Assembly (NCBI GenBank): GCA_963663635.2
Contig: CAXXMY010000006.1
Span: 186,001 to 250,000 of the forward strand
DNA from: Poriferisodalis sp963663635
Lineage (GTDB): Bacteria; Actinomycetota; Acidimicrobiia; Acidimicrobiales; Poriferisodalaceae
Direction: 5' to 3'
Length of the DNA stretch: 64,000 bases
In this document: piece after piece, positions 35,701 to 44,954 of the stretch
Position numbering within the stretch: the stretch's first letter is position 1
How the letters are laid out: every line of letters begins with the position of its first letter
Made by a program: the position numbers and the translations under genes
The notes under the pieces: model-generated
The model's database searches: none
Told to the model about the DNA's origin: nothing
The model's input: only the letters and a program-made list of their open reading frames with translations

Positions 35701-36169
35701 GGGGCCGGGGAGGCTGGATCTGTTCGTCAATCCGTATGACTCCTCGCAGGCGCCGGTCGCGTACTCGTTGGTGATAGATCGGCCGCGGCCCTCGTTGGCC
35801 GGCAGCGGCGGGCGCACGGCGCTTCGGGGCGCCGGGGGTGCTGTGGGCAGTTCTGGGTCTGGTTCGGCTGTTCGTCCCGGGGAGCCGCCGCAGTTGGGTC
35901 CTTTTGGGGGGCCTGCGGGCTCGTCGGGGACCGCCGGCACAGCAAGCGGCGATGGCGTTCGCGGCGCGTCGGAGGAGGGCGCGGCCGGCGCGTCGACGGT
36001 GAGGGCCTCGAATGTGTGCGCGACGGGTGACGCGAATGCGCGCATCCCTGATGGTGTGCTGCGCGCGGCGGTGGAGGACGCGTTGGGCCTCGAGCCTGGG
36101 GCGCCGATCCAGGTCGGGTTGCTGGCCGCGTTGACGTCGCTGGAGCTGCCGCGCGCTCCCGACGACGGG

Positions 36170-38160
36170 GGTGCTGCGGTGGTGAGTCTGTCGGGGATCG
36201 AGCCGGCTGTGGGTTTGGTGAGGTTGGATGTGTCGGGTCACGGGATTGTTGATGTGTCCCCGCTGGGGTGTCTGGGGGCGTTGGAGACGCTGGTGTTGGA
36301 CGGCAATCCGCTGTCTGGTGTGTCGGGGCTGTCTGGGCTGTCGTTGCTCACGTCGTTGTCGCTGGACGGCACTGGTGTGGCTGCTTTGGCTGATGTGGCT
36401 GTGTTGACGGGTTTGGAGGTGCTGTCGTTGGCGGGCAACGGCGTCAGCGACATTGCGTCGCTGTCGGCGTTGACGTCGCTTTCGGGGCTGCATGTGGGAC
36501 GCAACGAGATCAGTTCGCTCGCGCCGTTGTCGGGGTTGTCGTTGTTGGAGGTTCTGGATCTGGGGGGCAACGATGTTTCGGTGTTGTCGCCGTTGGCGGG
36601 TTTGACCGGGCTTGAGGTGTTGGTGCTGTCGGGCAACGACATCTCTGATGTGTCGTCGCTGTCGGGGCTGAGTTCGTTGGAGGTGTTGTGGCTGGACCGC
36701 AACGAGGTGTCCGATGTGAGCTCGTTGTCGGGCTTGTCGGGCCTGGAGCGGCTGTTTCTGCATTCGAACGGGATTGTGGATGTGTCGCCGTTGGCGTCGT
36801 TGACGGGTCTGAGTGTGCTGTATGCGGATTTCAACGGGATTGTGGATGTGTCGTCGTTGTCGGCGTTGGGGTCGCTGGAGACCTTGGGTCTGGGCGGCAA
36901 CGCGATTGTTGATGTGTCGGGTTTGTCGGGGCTGGGGTCGTTGGAGCATCTGTATCTTCATGACAACGGGGTTGTCGATGTCGGTCCGCTCGGCGCGGTG
37001 ATTGTTGATGCGGCGTCGTTGTGGTTGTCGGGCAATGACATCTCGTTGCCGGGCGGCGTGTTGGCGTCGCGGGGTTTGGGGTATCTCGATGTGCGTTATA
37101 ACGAGCTGGTCGATGTGGGGGGCCCGTTCGCGGTGCCGGGGGTGGTGCATTCGTTGCCGCAGCGTGACACGCCTGCGGTGATTCCTGATGCGGTGCTGGC
37201 CGCGGCGGTGCGTGCCGAGCTCGGTGTGGCTGCTGGCGCGCCGGTCGTGGTGGGGCGGCTCGCCACGCTGGCAGAGCTCGGCTATCGGGGCAGCGACGAG
37301 GGGGGCCGCATCGCGAGCCTTGCTGGGCTGGAGGGGGCCCGTTCGCTGCGCAGCCTGGATCTGGTTGACAATCGTGTCACCGATATCGTTCCTGTCAGCG
37401 GTCTGGGCTCGCTGGAGGTCCTGCTGCTGGGCCGCAACGGGTTCACCGACTTGGCGCAGCTTGCCGGGATGGACTCGCTGCGGCGGCTGAGCATCACCCA
37501 GAACGGCATCACCAGCCTCGCGGCGCTGCCGGCTTTGGTCGGGCTCTCTCAGCTGTTGGCCAGTTTCGACAGCTACGGGGACTTGGCCCCGATAGCGGCG
37601 CTCACCGGTCTCGAGGACCTCGCCGTGGTGGCTGTGGGCGCGACCGATCTCACGCCCACAGCGGGCCTGACGGGGTTGAGGCGCCTCCAGATCGGCGGCA
37701 ACACCCTGGCCGGCATCGACGCTCTGTCAGGGCTCACCAGTCTTGAGTTGCTGCGCATGTCCGACGTCGGCGTCAGCGACCTGACCCCGCTTGCGGGGCT
37801 CACCGGTCTGGTCACCCTCACCGCTGCTGACAACGCGATCACCAGCGTCGAGCCGCTGCGCAACCTCACCAGGCTCCGAGACGTCCAGCTCAGCCGCAAC
37901 AGCCTCGCCGGCATCGAGCCCCTCAGCGGCCTCGCCGGCCTGGGATGGCTCCACCTCGACGACAACCAGATCACCGACCTCGGAGCGCTGCGAGACAAAA
38001 CAGCGCTGTGGCTGCTCAACATCGACGACAACCAGATCACCGACATCACACCGCTTGGCACCCTCACGGCGCTGCGCACCTTGGACCTCGCCGACAACCG
38101 AATCACCGACTTCGCAGCCCTTGACGCACTCACCGGGCTCACCGTCAACGGACGAGACAG
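36170..38160 (+). repeat. Leucine-rich repeats (SDS22/internalin-like), two blocks
   Basis: About 30 units of 66 bp encode 22-residue repeats of the form LxxLxxLxLxGNxISDVSxLSG. The first block (36170-37140) is T/G-rich in codon use and the second (37310-38160) more C-rich, so the blocks probably have different histories. Confidence 0.75.
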
Positions 38161-38179
38161 CCAACGCAACAGCCAATAG

Positions 38180-38657
38180 ACGCCGACGAGGCGGCAGACG
38201 ATCATGGCAACGAAGGCCATCACGGCGACCCCGGCGCTTGCCGTGATGGCCTGTGAGCGGCAGCGTTGTGCCTGGCATGGCCAGCGCCGTGCGCGCGGAC
38301 AACTCGTGTGCCCGATTGCCGATGCTGGAGTTGGGTGGCAATGTGTGAATCGCCCCGGGGGTTTGGTAGAGGCTCTGAGGGTCCTTGGTCTCGGCGGACT
38401 TGTTCGACGGTCTCGGCATCTGTCTCTCCTTGCACGGGCATCAACCACCAACGGCAGCATGAATCCAACAATCCGCCTCCACCGACTCCGAGGCACCTGC
38501 GAGCCTCTATCGATCGCGGGGCGGTCCGCTCGATGAGCGTGGTGACGCGCGACGCCGATGGCTTCAGCCGATTTGGCGGACTGGACGTCTTTGACGCTTG
38601 GACCCAAAGCCGGCCCGGCCGGTAAGTGACGGCTCGTGCGATATCATTTATGGTGTC
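38180..38657. other. Intergenic region without a recognised gene
   Basis: These 478 bases hold several short overlapping frames but none with family features, a ribosome-binding site and plausible composition together. The right end, AT-rich for this genome (gatatcatttatgg, 38640-38652), probably contains the promoter of the HigBA-like pair. Confidence 0.5.
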
Positions 38658-38993
38658 ATGTGGGCGGTGGAGGCCGAGGATGAGGTCGAGCTGTGGCTGG
38701 ACTCGCTGCGACCGAGGGACTTCGCAGTCGCTACGGCGCATGTCAGGCGGCTGGCGGAGCGAGGCAACCAGTTGCGTCCGCCTGCGACGAAGTCGCTGGG
38801 GGACGGACTCTTCGAGCTTCGGTTCGATCTGCGAAGCGTCGCGTGGCGCATCACATTCCGATTCGCGCCTCGCGACACAATCGTGCTGCTTACTGCATTC
38901 CGAAAGCAGCGACGGCGTGAACAGCCCGAGATCCGCAGAGCACGGGAGACGATGCGACGCAGCATTGCTTCAGATGAGAGGGAGCCGACATGA
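38658..38993 (+). CDS. HigB/RelE-like toxin (phage Gp49 family)
   Basis: This 111-residue protein has the Gp49-like layout: VELWLDSLRPRDFAVATAHVRRLAERG, LGDGLFELRFDLRSVAWRITF and IVLLTAFRKQRRREQPEIRRA with the basic active-site cluster. It would be an mRNA interferase. ATG 38658 (MWAVEAEDE) follows TATCAT by ten bases. The antitoxin gene overlaps its stop by four bases (ATGA). Confidence 0.85.
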   Translation: MWAVEAEDEVELWLDSLRPRDFAVATAHVRRLAERGNQLRPPATKSLGDGLFELRFDLRSVAWRITFRFAPRDTIVLLTAFRKQRRREQPEIRRARETMRRSIASDEREPT

Positions 38994-39313
38994 GCCGCTT
39001 GACCATTGACCAGATCACCGAACGCCGCCTCAACGACATGAGCCCCGATGAGCTGGCTGCATACGAGGAAGGCCGGCAGGCCGTCGAGCTCGCCTTCCGG
39101 ATCGGCTCTTCCATTCGAGAGCTTCGTGAGGTTGCAGGACTGAGTCAGCGGGCACTGGCGCGTCGGATGGGAACGAGCCAGGCGCAGGTATCCCGTGTCG
39201 AGGCAGGCATGGTGGCCGCAACGCTGTCCACACTGCAACGCGCCGCTCAAGCCCTTGATGTCGTGCTCACTGTCGACTTCGTCGAGCGGCCGGGCGTGCG
39301 CACGCCCGCTTGA
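38990..39313 (+). CDS. HigA-like XRE antitoxin
   Basis: This 107-residue protein has an HTH_3 domain (IRELREVAGLSQRALARRMGTSQAQVSRVEAG) and the ending LDVVLTVDFV often seen in HigA-type antitoxins paired with Gp49 toxins. It is coupled to the toxin by an ATGA overlap and probably autoregulates the operon. Confidence 0.88.
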   Translation: MSRLTIDQITERRLNDMSPDELAAYEEGRQAVELAFRIGSSIRELREVAGLSQRALARRMGTSQAQVSRVEAGMVAATLSTLQRAAQALDVVLTVDFVERPGVRTPA

Positions 39314-39520
39314 CGGACCGGCCCATAGCTTCGCCACCCAGACACGAACGCAGACCACCCCAGCCGGGGCTGGAAAACCAAACCACTGAGTCTCCAATCA
39401 ACCCAGAGCGGTTCAGTTCGACATGGCTGGCCTCAACGCGTGAGCCGCACTGCGCCACAGGGTGCGCTTGGGTGTTCGTCACAGACGCGAATTCACAGCA
39501 GTGGCTCGTGGGGTCGCAGG

Positions 39521-39526
39521 TACCCT
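39521..39526 (+). promoter_or_regulatory. -10 box TACCCT of the his operon, leaderless-type spacing
   Basis: TACCCT ends seven bases before GTG 39534 (VLKRLDLRG, the usual HisD N-terminus). The 220-bp gap 39314-39533 holds no gene and no evident attenuator or T-box. Confidence 0.5.
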
Positions 39527-39533
39527 CGGAGCG

Positions 39534-40838
39534 GTGCTGAAGCGGCTGGACCTGCGGGGTCGGAGCGATCAAATAGCCGAACTGCTGCCGCGCCCCGAGA
39601 CGGATGCTGTGGTGTCTTCCACAGCCGTTCGAGAGCTGATCGATCATGTCCGAACCGGCGGCGATGCGGCTGTCCGCGAGCTCACTCACCGCTTCGACGG
39701 CGTCGATGTGCCCGACGCGCTGGTACCGGAGAGCGATCTCCGAGCTGCGTGGGAGTCGCTGTCTCCTGCCTTGCGTTCCGCCATGGAGACCGCTCACCAG
39801 CGCATCCTCGAGTTTCATCGTTCAGAAGCTGCCGTGGGCCATACCTATGAACGCGACGGTGTCACCGTTCGCTCGATCAGTCAGCCGGTGGACCGTGCTG
39901 GCGTGTACGTGCCGGGCGGATTGGCCGCCTACCCGTCCACGGTGCTCATGACCGTGCTGGTCGCTCAGGCGGCCGGCGTGGACGACATCGTGCTCTGCTC
40001 CCCCCCGGGTCCCGACGGCAACCTGTCGCCATCGGTGATGGCTGCGGCGCACCTCTGCGGTGTCAGTGAGGTCCACCGGGTCGGCGGTGTTCAGGCGGTT
40101 GCGGCTCTGGCCTATGGCACCGAGACCATCCGTCCCGCTGATGTCGTGGCTGGACCTGGCAACGCCTGGGTCGCGACCGCGAAGCAGCTCGTGGCGGGAG
40201 ACGTCGGCGTTGCGTCGGCATTCGCGGGACCGTCAGAGATTGTCGTGATAGCTGACACAACCTGTCCGCCCGTTGCAGTAGCCACTGACGTGGTGCTTCA
40301 GGCTGAGCACGGTCCCGGTGGTCGAGCCTGGCTCGTGACGTGGGATGCCGCTTGCGCCGACGCTGTCTGCGAGGCGATCACCCAGATCGTCGAGCTGTCG
40401 CCGCGGCGTGACGAAACGCTGGCCACCCTGGAGGCCGATGGATTCGTGTGCCTCGTTGACGGCCCGTCGGAGGCCGCCGAGGTGGCCAACATTGTTGCCC
40501 CCGAGCACCTCCAACTCATGTGCGGCGGCGCCCACGAACTGCTGGCCGGCATCCGACACGCTGGGGCGGTGTTTGTCGGGCCGTGGGCACCCGCCTCAAT
40601 CGGCGACTACGTAGCGGGGCCGTCGCACGTGCTGCCTACTGCTGGCACGGCCCGCTTTGCAGGGGCGCTCACCACCGACGATTTTTCCAAGCGCATGCAC
40701 GTAGTGGAGGTCACCGAGGCCGGATTCGACCGGCTCGCGCCCGCAGTGGCAGCGCTGGCAGAGGCCGAGGGACTGTGGGCACACGCTGCTTCCGTCTCGC
40801 GCCGCAAGGAGTGGATCGCGTCCGGGGTGCGGCCGTGA
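39534..40838 (+). CDS. hisD: Histidinol dehydrogenase HisD
   Basis: This 434-residue zinc enzyme oxidises histidinol to histidine. Motifs are YVPGGLAAYPSTVLMT, VAGPGNAWVATAKQLV, the QAEHGPGG metal and active-site block and APEHLQLM. GTG 39534 is chosen from homologue length and the TACCCT box; GTG 39501 is an alternative. It is the first gene of the his cluster, and its stop overlaps the hisC GTG by four bases. Confidence 0.93.
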   Translation: MLKRLDLRGRSDQIAELLPRPETDAVVSSTAVRELIDHVRTGGDAAVRELTHRFDGVDVPDALVPESDLRAAWESLSPALRSAMETAHQRILEFHRSEAAVGHTYERDGVTVRSISQPVDRAGVYVPGGLAAYPSTVLMTVLVAQAAGVDDIVLCSPPGPDGNLSPSVMAAAHLCGVSEVHRVGGVQAVAALAYGTETIRPADVVAGPGNAWVATAKQLVAGDVGVASAFAGPSEIVVIADTTCPPVAVATDVVLQAEHGPGGRAWLVTWDAACADAVCEAITQIVELSPRRDETLATLEADGFVCLVDGPSEAAEVANIVAPEHLQLMCGGAHELLAGIRHAGAVFVGPWAPASIGDYVAGPSHVLPTAGTARFAGALTTDDFSKRMHVVEVTEAGFDRLAPAVAALAEAEGLWAHAASVSRRKEWIASGVRP

Positions 40839-41908
40839 AACCGGCAGTGCGGGACGATCTGCGCCTGCTGGAGGGCTATCACTCGCCGCAGATCGACGTG
40901 GACGTGCGTCTCAACACCAACGAGGCCCCGTATCCGCCACCGGCCGAATTCACCGAGGCCCTCGCAGCCGAGCTCCGCAGCGTCGAGTGGCACCGCTACC
41001 CGGACCGGACCGCCAGAGCGCTGCGCGCCGACTTGGCCCAGCTGCACGGCACCGACCCCGAACGCATCTTCGTGGCGAACGGTTCCAACGAAGTGCTTCA
41101 GACTGTGTGCCTGACCTACGGCGGGGCCGGTCGCAGCGTCGCCACGTTTGAGCCCACCTATGCGATGTACGGCCAGATCGCACGCAGTACCCAGAGCGCA
41201 GTGGCAGAAGGCGAGCGGCACGCAGACGGCACCGTCAGCATCTACGAGCTAGAGCGGATCATCGAGCGGCACCAGCCCTCGATTGTGTTTCTGTGCTCAC
41301 CCAACAACCCCACTGGCACTCCCGAGCGACTTGAGGTGCTCGAACGGGCGCTGGAGATTGCACCTGGCGTTGTCGTCGTCGACGAGGCCTACGGCCAATT
41401 CGCGGACTGGAGTGCCATCGACCTGTGCAATGACGCCGGAGGGCCCGACAACCTCGTCGTCACTCGTACGTACTCCAAGACGTGGGCGATGGCCGGCGCG
41501 CGGCTGGGCTATGGGGTGATCCCGGCGGGCATGGCTGCCGAGTTCGAGAAGGTTGTGCTGCCGTACCACGTCGACACGAACAAGCAGATTGCTGGCCGCG
41601 TTGCGTTGCGCTTTGCGGACCAGATGGAACATCGAGTGGCGGCGATCATTTCTGAACGCGAGCGAATCTCCGCCGAATTGGCCCGGATGCGGTTCGACAT
41701 CTGGCCCTCGCAGTCCAATTTCATCCTGTTCCGCACCAGTCCCACCGGGCACGGTGGCGACGATGTCTGGCAAGCGCTGGTCGACCGCTCGGTGCTGGTG
41801 CGCAACTGCTCCGGCTGGCCTCGGCTTGCGGACTGTTTGCGTATCACCGTCGGAACGTCCGAAGAGAACAATCGCTTTCTCGAGGCGCTGACAGAGGTCG
41901 TGGCATGA
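40835..41908 (+). CDS. hisC: Histidinol-phosphate aminotransferase HisC
   Basis: This 357-residue PLP-dependent class I/II aminotransferase has LNTNEAPYPPP, FVANGSNEVLQT, LCSPNNPTGTP, the DEAYGQF segment, the PLP-lysine motif RTYSKTWAMAGARLGYG and a conserved LRITVGTSEEN ending. It starts at GTG 40835 inside the hisD stop (GTGA), so the longer upstream frame is a shadow. Confidence 0.93.
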   Translation: MKPAVRDDLRLLEGYHSPQIDVDVRLNTNEAPYPPPAEFTEALAAELRSVEWHRYPDRTARALRADLAQLHGTDPERIFVANGSNEVLQTVCLTYGGAGRSVATFEPTYAMYGQIARSTQSAVAEGERHADGTVSIYELERIIERHQPSIVFLCSPNNPTGTPERLEVLERALEIAPGVVVVDEAYGQFADWSAIDLCNDAGGPDNLVVTRTYSKTWAMAGARLGYGVIPAGMAAEFEKVVLPYHVDTNKQIAGRVALRFADQMEHRVAAIISERERISAELARMRFDIWPSQSNFILFRTSPTGHGGDDVWQALVDRSVLVRNCSGWPRLADCLRITVGTSEENNRFLEALTEVVA

Positions 41909-42000
41909 AACGGACGCAGCGGCCGGCCGAGGTGCGAATCATCGGCGGAGGCCGCAGGCTGATGCGAACGATGTCGATCGACGCAGAGGTGTCCCGATGA
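41905..42000 (+). CDS. 31-codon ORF coupled between hisC and hisB
   Basis: It opens with an ATG overlapping the hisC stop (ATGA at 41905-41908) and closes with a TGA overlapping the hisB ATG (41997-42000). It encodes an Arg-rich peptide (MKRTQRPAEVRIIGGGRRL...). The double overlap fits a translational relay from hisC to hisB. It may be a real micropeptide or just a ribosome path. Confidence 0.4.
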   Translation: MKRTQRPAEVRIIGGGRRLMRTMSIDAEVSR

Positions 42001-42608
42001 CTGCAGAGGCAACGTCGACCCGCCGGACCGCCAGCGTGCAACGGCACACCGCGGAGACGCAGATCGACCTGTCGGTTGACATCGACGGCAGCGGCCGCAA
42101 CGACATATCGACCGGCCTGCCGTTCTTCGACCACATGCTGGCCCAGCTCTCCAAACACGCGCGCTTTGACGTGGACGTGCGCACAGTGGGCGATCTCGAG
42201 ATCGACGCCCACCACACCGTCGAGGACACCGGCATCGCCTTCGGTGAGGCCCTACGGAAGGCGTGGGGCGACAAGGCCGGCGTACGGCGTTTCGCATCCA
42301 TCACGGTGCCGCTCGACGAGTCTGCGGTGGAAGTGATTCTGGACCTCTCGGGGCGCCCCTACCTGCACTACGCCGTGGATCCTCCAGGCGAGAAGATCCT
42401 CGGTGATCCGCCGTTCGATCCCCAGCTGTGCGAGGAGTTTTGGCGCGGCCTAGTGATGGCGGCGGGCATCACGTTGCACATCGTGATGCTCCGAGGGCGC
42501 AACACGCACCACATCATCGAGGCCAGCTTCAAGGGTGTCGCGCGAGCGTTCTACGACGCCGTGCGCATTGCCGACGACGTATTGCCGTCGACCAAGGGCG
42601 TCTTGTGA
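41997..42608 (+). CDS. hisB: Imidazoleglycerol-phosphate dehydratase HisB
   Basis: This 203-residue monofunctional dehydratase has the two manganese-binding His motifs DAHHTVEDTG and GRNTHHIIEASFKG, plus GLPFFDHMLAQLSKH. There is no phosphatase domain. ATG 41997 overlaps the stop of the 31-codon ORF. Confidence 0.94.
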   Translation: MTAEATSTRRTASVQRHTAETQIDLSVDIDGSGRNDISTGLPFFDHMLAQLSKHARFDVDVRTVGDLEIDAHHTVEDTGIAFGEALRKAWGDKAGVRRFASITVPLDESAVEVILDLSGRPYLHYAVDPPGEKILGDPPFDPQLCEEFWRGLVMAAGITLHIVMLRGRNTHHIIEASFKGVARAFYDAVRIADDVLPSTKGVL

Positions 42609-42618
42609 GGGGCTTTCG

Positions 42619-43269
42619 GTGAGCGGTGCCGCTGCCGTGCGGCCGCTCGTGGCCGTCCTCGACTACGGCATCGGCAACCTGCGATCAGCGCAAAAGGGGC
42701 TCGAACGGGTGGGCGCAGATGCGCGTCTCACCGCGGACGCAGGCCTCATCCGTGAAGCAGATGGCGTCGTCCTGCCTGGAGTCGGTCACTTCGGCACCTG
42801 TATGCGACAGCTGCGAGCGACCTGCCTGGAAGCGCCGGCCCTCGACGCCGTCGAGAGCGGCCGCCCGTTCCTGGGCATCTGCGTCGGCATGCAGATGCTG
42901 TTCGAGGACTCAGCTGAAGCTCCCGGAGTCACGGGGCTCGCCGTGTTGCCGGGCTCGGTGCGCCTCCTGCCTGAGGGCGTCGTGCGGCCCCAGATGCAGT
43001 GGAATCGCCTCGATGTTCTTCGGCCTGATTGCCCGTTGCTGGCAGGGCTCACCGACGGAGCATGGATGTACTTCGTTCACAGCTATGCGGCCGACACCTC
43101 CGACGAGCTGGTGGCCGCGACGTGCGACTACCCGACGCCGATCACCGCTGCGGTCGAGCGAGGCCGGCTGTGGGCCACCCAGTTTCATCCTGAGAAGTCG
43201 GGCGACGCAGGCAAGCGGCTTGCCCAGAACTTCGTAGATGCCGTGGCCGCCTCGAGCTGCAATCGGTGA
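42619..43269 (+). CDS. hisH: Imidazole glycerol phosphate synthase, glutaminase subunit HisH
   Basis: This 216-residue class I glutamine amidotransferase has the nucleophile in FLGICVGMQMLF, and the triad His and Glu in WATQFHPEKSG. It begins LDYGIGNLRSAQKGLERVGA. It supplies ammonia to HisF, encoded two genes downstream. GTG 42619 lies ten bases after the hisB stop; the longer frame overlaps hisB. Confidence 0.94.
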   Translation: MSGAAAVRPLVAVLDYGIGNLRSAQKGLERVGADARLTADAGLIREADGVVLPGVGHFGTCMRQLRATCLEAPALDAVESGRPFLGICVGMQMLFEDSAEAPGVTGLAVLPGSVRLLPEGVVRPQMQWNRLDVLRPDCPLLAGLTDGAWMYFVHSYAADTSDELVAATCDYPTPITAAVERGRLWATQFHPEKSGDAGKRLAQNFVDAVAASSCNR

Positions 43270-43293
43270 GCTGCATTAGGTGAGGGTGGCGAC

Positions 43294-44100
43294 GTGAGCT
43301 TCGAATTGTTCCCCGCGATCGATCTGCGTGGGGGCCGCTGTGTGCGCCTGCTGCAGGGCGACTACGACCGCGAGGTGCGCTATGACGCCAACCCGGTCGA
43401 GGTAGCGCACGAGTTCGCCGAGGCGGGCGCGCGTTGGATTCACATGGTCGACCTCGACGCCGCCCGCTCGGGCGTTCCCGACCCCAGCAACAGGAATGTG
43501 ATCCGATCGGTGGTGGCCGCGGTGGGCGATGCCGGCGTCCGCGTGCAGTGCGGCGGAGGCGTGCGCAGCCGTGACAGCGCCGAGGCGCTGTACGACGCGG
43601 GGGTCGCCCGATGCGTGGTGGGCACTGCGGCGATCGAACGCCCAAGCCTGGTGGGGGACTTGACGTCAGCTGGGCATCGCGTCGCTGTCGGTCTCGATGT
43701 GCGAGGTACCGAAGTTGCCACGCGCGGCTGGGAGCACCGAAGCGGGGTAAGCCTGGTCGAGGCGCTGTCGCGGCTGGCCGGCAGCGGAGCCGAGGCGGTC
43801 GTCGTGACCCAAATCGCTCGTGATGGCATGGGCGGCGGAAGCGACCTGCCCGGCCTGGCAGACGTGCTGGACTCGCCTCAACGTCCGCCCGTCATGTCAG
43901 TGATAGCCAGTGGCGGGGTCGGCTGCCTGGCCGACATCGCCGACCTGCGAGACCTGTGTTCTCCGCACGGTCACACACTGGCAGGGGCCATTGTGGGCAA
44001 GGCGCTCCACGACGGCGTCTTTTCGCCTGCCGCCGCCCTGGTCGTGGCGCGCGGCAGTGCAGTGCTCACCGAGCCGGTCACTGAGACCAGCCAGCCATGA
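43294..44100 (+). CDS. hisA: ProFAR isomerase HisA
   Basis: This 268-residue TIM-barrel isomerase has AIDLRGGRCVRLLQGDY at the first strand with its catalytic Asp, VDLDAARSG, VQCGGGVRS, and the C-terminal VTQIARDGMGGG and IASGGVG phosphate-binding loop. A separate trpF in the window implies it is a dedicated HisA, not a dual PriA. It starts with GTG 43294. Confidence 0.92.
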   Translation: MSFELFPAIDLRGGRCVRLLQGDYDREVRYDANPVEVAHEFAEAGARWIHMVDLDAARSGVPDPSNRNVIRSVVAAVGDAGVRVQCGGGVRSRDSAEALYDAGVARCVVGTAAIERPSLVGDLTSAGHRVAVGLDVRGTEVATRGWEHRSGVSLVEALSRLAGSGAEAVVVTQIARDGMGGGSDLPGLADVLDSPQRPPVMSVIASGGVGCLADIADLRDLCSPHGHTLAGAIVGKALHDGVFSPAAALVVARGSAVLTEPVTETSQP

Positions 44101-44138
44101 AGGCTGTCTCATGAAGCCAGTCTCATGAAGACTGTCCG
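44097..44138 (+). repeat. Three 14-bp ATG-bearing repeats at the hisA-hisF junction
   Basis: Units start at 44097, 44111 and 44125, each beginning ATGAAG and ending GTCTC or GTCCG. The first ATG overlaps the hisA stop and the third is the hisF start; the three ATGs are in different frames. Confidence 0.75.
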
Positions 44139-44907
44139 AGTCATCCCGTGCCTGGATGTCGACAACGGCCGCGTTGTCAAGGGTGTCAACTTTGTCGGGT
44201 TGCGCGATGCGGGCGACCCTGTCGAGCTGGCGGCGATGTATGACCGTCAGGGCGCCGATGAAGTCGTGTTCTTGGACATCACGGCCTCGGCACACGACCG
44301 GGACACGATCATCGATCTTGCGCGTCACACAGCCGAGGAGCTCTTCATCCCTTTCACTATCGGCGGCGGCATCCGCACGACGGACGACGCCCGGGCGTTG
44401 CTCCGCGCCGGCGCGGACAAGGTGTCGGTGAACTCGGCCGCGGTTGCTCGCCCTGAACTTGTGCGCGAGATCGCCAACGAGTTCGGCAGCCAGTGCGCGG
44501 TGGTCGCGGTCGACGCGAAGTCCAATCCCGCCGAGCCCGGACGGCCGCGAACGTGGAACGTCTACGTCAAGGGCGGCCGCGAAGACACCGGTATCGATGC
44601 CCTCGAATGGGTGCGCCGCGTCGTTGAGCTTGGCGCAGGCGAGATCCTGCTGACGTCGATGGATGCCGATGGCACCAGAGAAGGCTTCGACATTGAGCTC
44701 ACCAGAGCGGTCTCCGACGCCGTCAACGTGCCGGTCATTGCAAGTGGCGGCGTTGGCACGCTGGAGCACTTGGTGGCCGGAGCAGTCGAGGGACGTGCCG
44801 ACGCGGTGCTGGCGGCGTCGATCTTTCACTTCGGAGAGCACACCGTCGCCGAAGCCAAACGGGCGATGTTGGCTGCCGGCGTCGCGGTCCGCCCGCCGCA
44901 GGACTGA
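44125..44907 (+). CDS. hisF: Imidazole glycerol phosphate synthase, cyclase subunit HisF
   Basis: This 260-residue TIM barrel has VIPCLDVDNGRVVKGVNFV with the catalytic Asp, LDITAS, TIGGGIRTTDDA, SVNSAAV and LTSMDADGTREGFD with the second Asp. It pairs with HisH. No clear ribosome-binding site is seen, so reinitiation from hisA through the 14-bp repeats is likely. It is the last his gene here; hisI, hisE and hisG are absent. Confidence 0.94.
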   Translation: MKTVRVIPCLDVDNGRVVKGVNFVGLRDAGDPVELAAMYDRQGADEVVFLDITASAHDRDTIIDLARHTAEELFIPFTIGGGIRTTDDARALLRAGADKVSVNSAAVARPELVREIANEFGSQCAVVAVDAKSNPAEPGRPRTWNVYVKGGREDTGIDALEWVRRVVELGAGEILLTSMDADGTREGFDIELTRAVSDAVNVPVIASGGVGTLEHLVAGAVEGRADAVLAASIFHFGEHTVAEAKRAMLAAGVAVRPPQD

Positions 44908-44941
44908 GACCAGCTCCGGCATCGGTCAGCGGGAGCCGAGA

Positions 44942-44947
44942 TAGCTT
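44942..44947 (+). promoter_or_regulatory. -10 box TAGCTT, leaderless-type spacing
   Basis: TAGCTT ends seven bases before ATG 44955, giving the acyl-CoA synthetase its own promoter separate from the his cluster. Confidence 0.45.
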
Positions 44948-44954
44948 CGGCGCC

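Larger units (their letters stand above)
33788..38179 (+). pseudogene. Giant RCC1/cadherin-like/LRR surface protein, 3' fragment with frameshift
   Basis: The fragment resumes after the IS3-like element at SGPVVVAVEADGREVENGG. It reads through a cadherin-like beta-sandwich (LARLSSLSV...FAYRTSVPS) and about fourteen RCC1-type blades of the form SCALxxDGSVxCWG. A one-base excess in a C5 run (34871-34875) shifts the frame; the second frame continues RCC1 blades to 35700, then a Gly/Ser-rich linker. Two leucine-rich blocks follow, each opened by an IPDxVLxAAV cap (36040 and 37170), with LTSLxxLxLxxNxISDVSPL repeats to the TAG-terminated end DSQRNSQ. It was probably secreted or cell-surface; the N-terminus is missing. 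Confidence 0.75.

Noticed and set aside
35324..37150. 608-codon minus-strand frame opposite the RCC1/LRR gene
   Set aside because: The Arg/His/Gln-rich product is the reverse image of the repeat-coding strand and has no independent feature.
38204..38536. 110-codon plus-strand frame after the LRR gene
   Set aside because: It has no ribosome-binding site, no family signal and an Arg-rich composition expected by chance at this GC content.
39314..39533. Attenuator or T-box leader ahead of hisD
   Set aside because: No run of His codons, no T-box word and no terminator-like hairpin; a leaderless start fits better.
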